DNA of 64,000 nt, taken from assembly GCF_009733535.1 (NCBI RefSeq), contig NZ_SMMI01000003.1, positions 584,468 through 648,467 on the forward strand, read 5' to 3'. The stretch comes from Sphingobacterium endophyticum. GTDB lineage: Bacteria; Bacteroidota; Bacteroidia; Sphingobacteriales; Sphingobacteriaceae. A program made the position numbers and the translations under genes. Shown here piece by piece: positions 62,626-64,000 of the stretch (the stretch's first letter is position 1; every line of letters begins with the position of its first letter). A model generated the notes under the pieces. It ran no database searches, was not told the origin of the DNA, and saw only the letters and a program-made list of their open reading frames with translations.

Positions 62626-63741
62626 CTACTCATCATTGTCATTTTGACCTGATGGTTTCCTTCCGATAAATCTTGGCTTGAAACCTAGAGGTTTTGACAA
62701 GGTATCATTAGAATTATCATCTTCTTTGTTAGATGATAATTCTGGTTGGGATTCCTTATTTTCCTGGTTAGCATTTGTTTTTGTAACACCGGCTTTAAAT
62801 CTCGGTGTAAACCCTTTCGGTTTGGAAGCTTCTACATCAGCCTTTGGTTCTTCGACTTTAGGTTTATTCGTAACCGAACTTTCGGACTCTTCTGACGCAC
62901 TCACCTCTACCTTCTTTGGAAGATTGCTTGCTTTGAACCTTGGTGTAAACCCCTTCGGCTTGGAGGCTTCTGCATCAACCTTTGGTTCTTCGACTTTAGG
63001 TTGATCCTTAACCGAGTTTTCGGACTCTTCTGATGGGCTCTCCTCCACCTTCTTAGGTAGATTGCCAGCTTTGAACCTTGGTGTAAAACCTTTCGGCTTG
63101 GAGGCTTCAGCATCAGCCTTTGGTTCTTCGGCTTTAGGTTGATCCGTAACCGAGCTTTCTGACTCTTTTGATGGACTCTCCTCCACCTTTTTAGGCAGAT
63201 TGCTTGCTTTGAACCTTGGCGTAAACCCTTTCGGCTTAATAGCTTCAGAAGGTTCCGTTTCAGAAGGTATATCTGAATCAGTATTAGGCTCGTTAGCACG
63301 ATTGATATCAACAGTATCATCCTGTTTTTTAGTTAGATTAGAAGCCTTAAAACGCGGCTTAAATCCCGAAGGTGTTTTTGCAGCGGGTTCTTCTGATAGT
63401 TCTTCCTTTGATTCAGTGATATTTGTTGGTTCCTGTGATTTAACCTGAGCCGCTTTAAATTTCGGCTTAAAGCCAGTTGGCTTTGCAGCAGGATTGCCAT
63501 CCGTGCTTACGGCAATAGTCTCCGTCTTCTGTTCCGCCTTTTGAGGTGCAACTATTTCGATTTCTTCTAAAAGATACTCTTTGCGGAGCCTATTGAACCA
63601 AAACTTCTTAGTATGGTCAAAACTCTTCTCACCCATCAAGGCATAATCCCTATCAAATTCTTGATATAGCTCAGGCATACCTTTCTGTAAAGCATTGATG
63701 TCAATTTTCTTTTTAGTGAAGAATTCCGTAAACGATAGCAT
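62626..63741 (-). CDS. 46-residue tandem-repeat protein with conserved N-terminal domain
   Basis: Start chosen at ATG 63741 (MLSFTEFFTKKKIDINALQ); the 15 residues upstream are hydrophobic and unrelated. Residues about 1-60 form a compact helical region (ALMGEKSFDHTKKFWFNRLRKEYL). The rest is low-complexity: four copies of a 46-residue unit spaced exactly 138 bp apart (at 62792, 62930, 63068, 63206). Each unit has a core KPKGFTPRFKASNLPKK and an acidic Ser/Glu/Pro/Lys linker. Degenerate cores (KPTGFKPKFK, TPSGFKPRFK, KPLGFKPRF) flank both sides, giving seven in total. No catalytic domain, signal or membrane segment is visible. Function unknown. Confidence 0.85.
   Translation of the reverse strand: MLSFTEFFTKKKIDINALQKGMPELYQEFDRDYALMGEKSFDHTKKFWFNRLRKEYLLEEIEIVAPQKAEQKTETIAVSTDGNPAAKPTGFKPKFKAAQVKSQEPTNITESKEELSEEPAAKTPSGFKPRFKASNLTKKQDDTVDINRANEPNTDSDIPSETEPSEAIKPKGFTPRFKASNLPKKVEESPSKESESSVTDQPKAEEPKADAEASKPKGFTPRFKAGNLPKKVEESPSEESENSVKDQPKVEEPKVDAEASKPKGFTPRFKASNLPKKVEVSASEESESSVTNKPKVEEPKADVEASKPKGFTPRFKAGVTKTNANQENKESQPELSSNKEDDNSNDTLSKPLGFKPRFIGRKPSGQNDNDE
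62790..63345. repeat. 138-bp coding tandem repeats
   Basis: Four units of exactly 138 bp (46 codons) encode GFTPRF cores with Glu/Ser/Pro/Lys linkers. Sequence identity between units is high at the DNA level, so copy number could change by slippage or recombination. Confidence 0.8.
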
Positions 63742-63889
63742 ATACAAATGTATAAATTTCGACCAAAAAACATTCATGCACAACAAGAATCCCTAGCATA
63801 GCCAGATCGACAGGCTGTGTAATTAATTTGAATTAATTGGATAAATAACCCTTCCTTCAACAAAAAAAGAGGGCTTAACACTAGTCATG

Positions 63890-63917
63890 GTCGGAAGATT
63901 TTCTTCCGACTTTTTTG
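63890..63917 (+). terminator. intrinsic-terminator hairpin at window end
   Basis: GTCGGAAG and CTTCCGAC enclose a 5-nt loop, followed by six T on the plus strand. No plus-strand gene is seen before it in the window. The stem resembles the GTCGGAA hairpin of the tRNA-like repeats at 16.4-17 kb, possibly by chance. The rest of 63742-64000 is AT-rich with no supported gene. Confidence 0.65.
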
Positions 63918-64000
63918 TTTTTTATATGTGCAAAAATAATTTTATAATTATCTGATAATCAAATAATTAACTTGTTTTTATCGTTTAAATTTTGTATTTT

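Noticed and set aside
62790..63345. Plus-strand frames and a CRISPR-like signal in the 138-bp repeats
   Set aside because: The repeats keep one minus-strand reading frame throughout with conserved protein motifs; the plus-strand frames are shadows.

Overview
The window looks like chromosomal DNA of a Bacteroidota member of the family Sphingobacteriaceae, probably Sphingobacterium or a close relative. The evidence is low G+C, a SusC/SusD pair, many Cys-lipoproteins, OmpA/TonB-type barrels, and the gene order parA-parB-DUF5683-dapB-lepB that is usual in this group. No phage, plasmid, integrase, transposase or CRISPR array was seen. About 50 protein genes, two tRNA-Val genes and a set of decayed tRNA-like copies were recognised.

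Layout. 1-5.3 kb: end of a DUF2911 protein; a two-gene operon of a DUF1338 (HglS-like) 2-oxoadipate dioxygenase/decarboxylase and a YdiJ-like D-2-hydroxyglutarate dehydrogenase; cdaA. 5.4-11 kb: pdxJ, then the minus-strand parAB-DUF5683-dapB-lepB operon. 11-16.3 kb: an FMN reductase, a DUF1080 lipoprotein, then an AT-rich pair (glycosyltransferase, orphan FtsX-type permease). 16.4-17.3 kb: two intact tRNA-Val genes followed by an array of degenerate tRNA-like copies, with a small GIY-YIG gene embedded in it. 17.8-18.2 kb: an intergenic region with two palindromic elements.

18.2-37.9 kb (minus strand) appears to be a peptidoglycan/amino-sugar salvage locus: nagA, a GH10-like lipoprotein, a NamZ-type (DUF1343) exo-muramidase, SusC, SusD, a metallophosphatase with a beta-propeller, GH9, a CE4 deacetylase, murQ, a sodium:solute symporter, purine nucleoside phosphorylase and a porin. 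SusCD would import glycan, NamZ and other hydrolases would release MurNAc and GlcNAc, the symporter would carry sugars across the inner membrane, MurQ would convert MurNAc-6-P to GlcNAc-6-P, and NagA would deacetylate it. A NagZ-like GH3 enzyme lies at 46.6-48.3 kb. The GH9 and CE4 frames are separated only by a frame change at a run of ten A residues, and the CE4 frame has no start codon ahead of its conserved N-terminus. This suggests a GH9-CE4 fusion made by slippage, or a recent frameshift.

38-48 kb is mostly housekeeping (ridA, an SDR, recG, hflX, lipB, an MBL hydrolase, sdaA, nagZ). 48.4-54.9 kb holds a TetR regulator divergent from a large outer-membrane barrel protein, a tightly overlapping TM2/DUF2752/DUF4870-like/M48 operon, and trhO. 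55-61.8 kb is a surface-glycan cluster (two glycosyltransferases, an FkbM methyltransferase, a Wzx-type flippase, an asparagine-synthase-like protein and a CapA-like protein). The window ends with a DeoR regulator and a protein built from 46-residue tandem repeats.

All family assignments come from reading motifs by eye; no searches were run.
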